DNA from: a virus
Strand: one strand, 5' to 3'
IMG/VR virus record: IMGVR_UViG_3300007539_000266
Coordinates: 1 to 21,714 of that record
Length of the DNA stretch: 21,714 bases
Below the pieces are notes generated by a model that was given only the letters and a program-made list of their open reading frames with translations, was not told the DNA's origin and made no database searches. This document shows, piece by piece, positions 20,990-21,714 of the stretch; positions within the stretch are counted from its first letter, which is position 1; each line of letters starts with the position of its first letter. Made by a program: the position numbers and the translations under genes.

Positions 20990-21714
20990 TGGCAGAAACG
21001 ATAGGGGTAATATTACAAACTGGGACTAATGATATAGACGTAATAGTCCAAGACGGACCTACTGTAGAAGTAGTATCGGAAACCCAGCAGCCCACAGTAG
21101 AAATAATTTTAAGTGGAGGTATAGGACCCGCAGGACCACAAGGAGAACAAGGACCCGCAGGACCGACGGGCGCAACTGGTCCGCAAGGTCCAGCAGGGGC
21201 AGACGGGGCAGACGGGGCAGACGGGGCAGACGGTGCGACTGGTCCAGCAGGAGCGACGGGACCACAAGGACCCGCAGGTAACGATGGCGCAGACGGTGCG
21301 ACTGGTCCAGCAGGAGCGACGGGACCCGCAGGACCTACGGGTGCAGCAGGGGCAGATGGAAACGGTATCGCTTCTGTAACAGAAAATAATAACGGAACCT
21401 TTACGCTCAACTTTGACGATAGTACAACATTTACCACAATAGATTTAACGGGACCTACTGGCGCAACGGGACCAGCGGGGGCAACTGGACCGCAAGGACC
21501 AGCGGGACCTACTGGGGCTACGGGTGCGCAGGGACCCGCAGGTAATGACGGAGCAGACGGAGCAGACGGAGCAACTGGACCGCAAGGAGATACGGGACCG
21601 CAAGGACCCGCAGGACCTACGGGGGCAGCGGGACCAACGGGACCAACGGGACCCGCAGGGGCAACTGGTCCAGCAGGACCGACGGGCGCAGCGGGAGCAG
21701 ACGGTAACGGTATA
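20989..21714 (+). CDS. Collagen-like tail fibre (3' end outside window)
   Basis: ATG 20989 opens a frame of 242 codons with no stop up to the window end. Residues 1-43 are an acidic beta part ([20 protein letters not shown] onward). From about 44 on come Gly-X-Y triplets with GPAGPQG, GATGPQG and GADGADG patterns. They are interrupted at 21361-21447 by a beta module ([18 protein letters not shown]) and then resume. The last triplets again end in ADGNGI, which suggests the beta module begins a second time just outside the window. Such proteins fold into collagen-like triple helices as fibre shafts. The 3' end and receptor-binding tip lie beyond the window. Three DNA repeats inside this gene are described separately. 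Confidence 0.85.
   Translation, partial: MAETIGVILQTGTNDIDVIVQDGPTVEVVSETQQPTVEIILSGGIGPAGPQGEQGPAGPTGATGPQGPAGADGADGADGADGATGPAGATGPQGPAGNDGADGATGPAGATGPAGPTGAAGADGNGIASVTENNNGTFTLNFDDSTTFTTIDLTGPTGATGPAGATGPQGPAGPTGATGAQGPAGNDGADGADGATGPQGDTGPQGPAGPTGAAGPTGPTGPAGATGPAGPTGAAGADGNGI
21196..21231 (+). repeat. Four perfect 9-base tandem repeats in the fibre gene
   Basis: GGGGCAGAC is repeated four times without change at 21196-21204, 21205-21213, 21214-21222 and 21223-21231, coding for Gly-Ala-Asp triplets. The identical third bases show recent expansion rather than only protein-level selection. Confidence 0.9.
21226..21326 (+). repeat. 38-base direct repeat in the fibre gene
   Basis: The same 38 bases, beginning GCAGACGGTGCGACTGGTCC, occur at 21226-21263 and 21289-21326, 63 bases apart (21 codons, seven Gly-X-Y triplets). 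In-frame deletion or gain between the copies would leave the shaft register intact. Confidence 0.88.

Noticed and set aside
21196-21326. Short regular repeats that could suggest a CRISPR array
   Set aside because: The repeats are in frame, code for Gly-X-Y triplets and have no unique spacers of constant length.
20979-21437. Reverse-strand frame rich in Pro, Gly and Ala
   Set aside because: It is the complement of the collagen-like triplets of the fibre gene. The periodic Pro pattern is a direct shadow of Gly-X-Y codons on the other strand.

Overview
The window is a contiguous piece of a tailed double-stranded DNA bacteriophage or prophage. Almost every gene is on the + strand, with overlaps of 1 to a few bases (ATGA, TAATG). 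It carries terminase, portal, prohead protease, major capsid, tail tube, tape measure and a collagen-like fibre. The likely host is a member of the Bacteroidetes, probably Flavobacteriia. The reasons are: AT-rich DNA; start codons with A-rich leaders and almost no Shine-Dalgarno sequences; several TTG/TAnnTTTG-like promoter candidates; and small protein families that I recall from flavobacterial phages (recall, not a search). A tail tube plus tape measure, with no sheath gene in view, suggests a siphovirus.

Layout. (1) 1-1609: a leftward-truncated membrane protein, a sigma-70-like factor, three small proteins and a PD-(D/E)XK-like protein, closed by a strong terminator. (2) 1623-1940: the only reverse-strand gene, with its own promoter candidate. 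It shares an intergenic regulatory region (1941-2145) with (3) 2146-4424: two hypothetical genes, a coiled-coil protein, a Cas4/RecE-like exonuclease and a DnaA-domain-IV-like DNA-binding protein. (4) 4475-5927: small and large terminase. (5) 6006-6365: a hypothetical gene with its own promoter candidate and a terminator. (6) 6493-13252: tail block (chaperone pair with probable -1 frameshift, neck/tail completion proteins, two large beta-rich tail proteins, a 46-aa protein, tape measure). (7) 13306-17291: head block (protease, small Cys protein, head-fibre-like protein, two helical proteins, scaffold, major capsid), then a terminator and the tail tube gene (17355-17873) with a second terminator. 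(8) 17974 to the end: small virion protein, portal with an extra C-terminal domain, connector, fibre N-domain protein, and a collagen-like fibre running off the window.

The main unexplained signal is an 11-base element, ACGTTATATAG or one base off it. It occurs four times, each time just before a structural block: terminase, tail, head protease and portal. In three of them the start codon lies exactly 13 bases after the element begins. Two of these copies follow directly on rho-independent terminators. It is a good candidate for a phage-specific late promoter, perhaps used by the sigma-like protein encoded at 116-622, and it may give leaderless mRNAs. Second, the tetranucleotides GGCC, CCGG and CATG seem to be missing from the whole window on reading by eye, which suggests restriction avoidance. 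Third, the gene order is rearranged: terminase, tail, protease/capsid, tail tube, portal.
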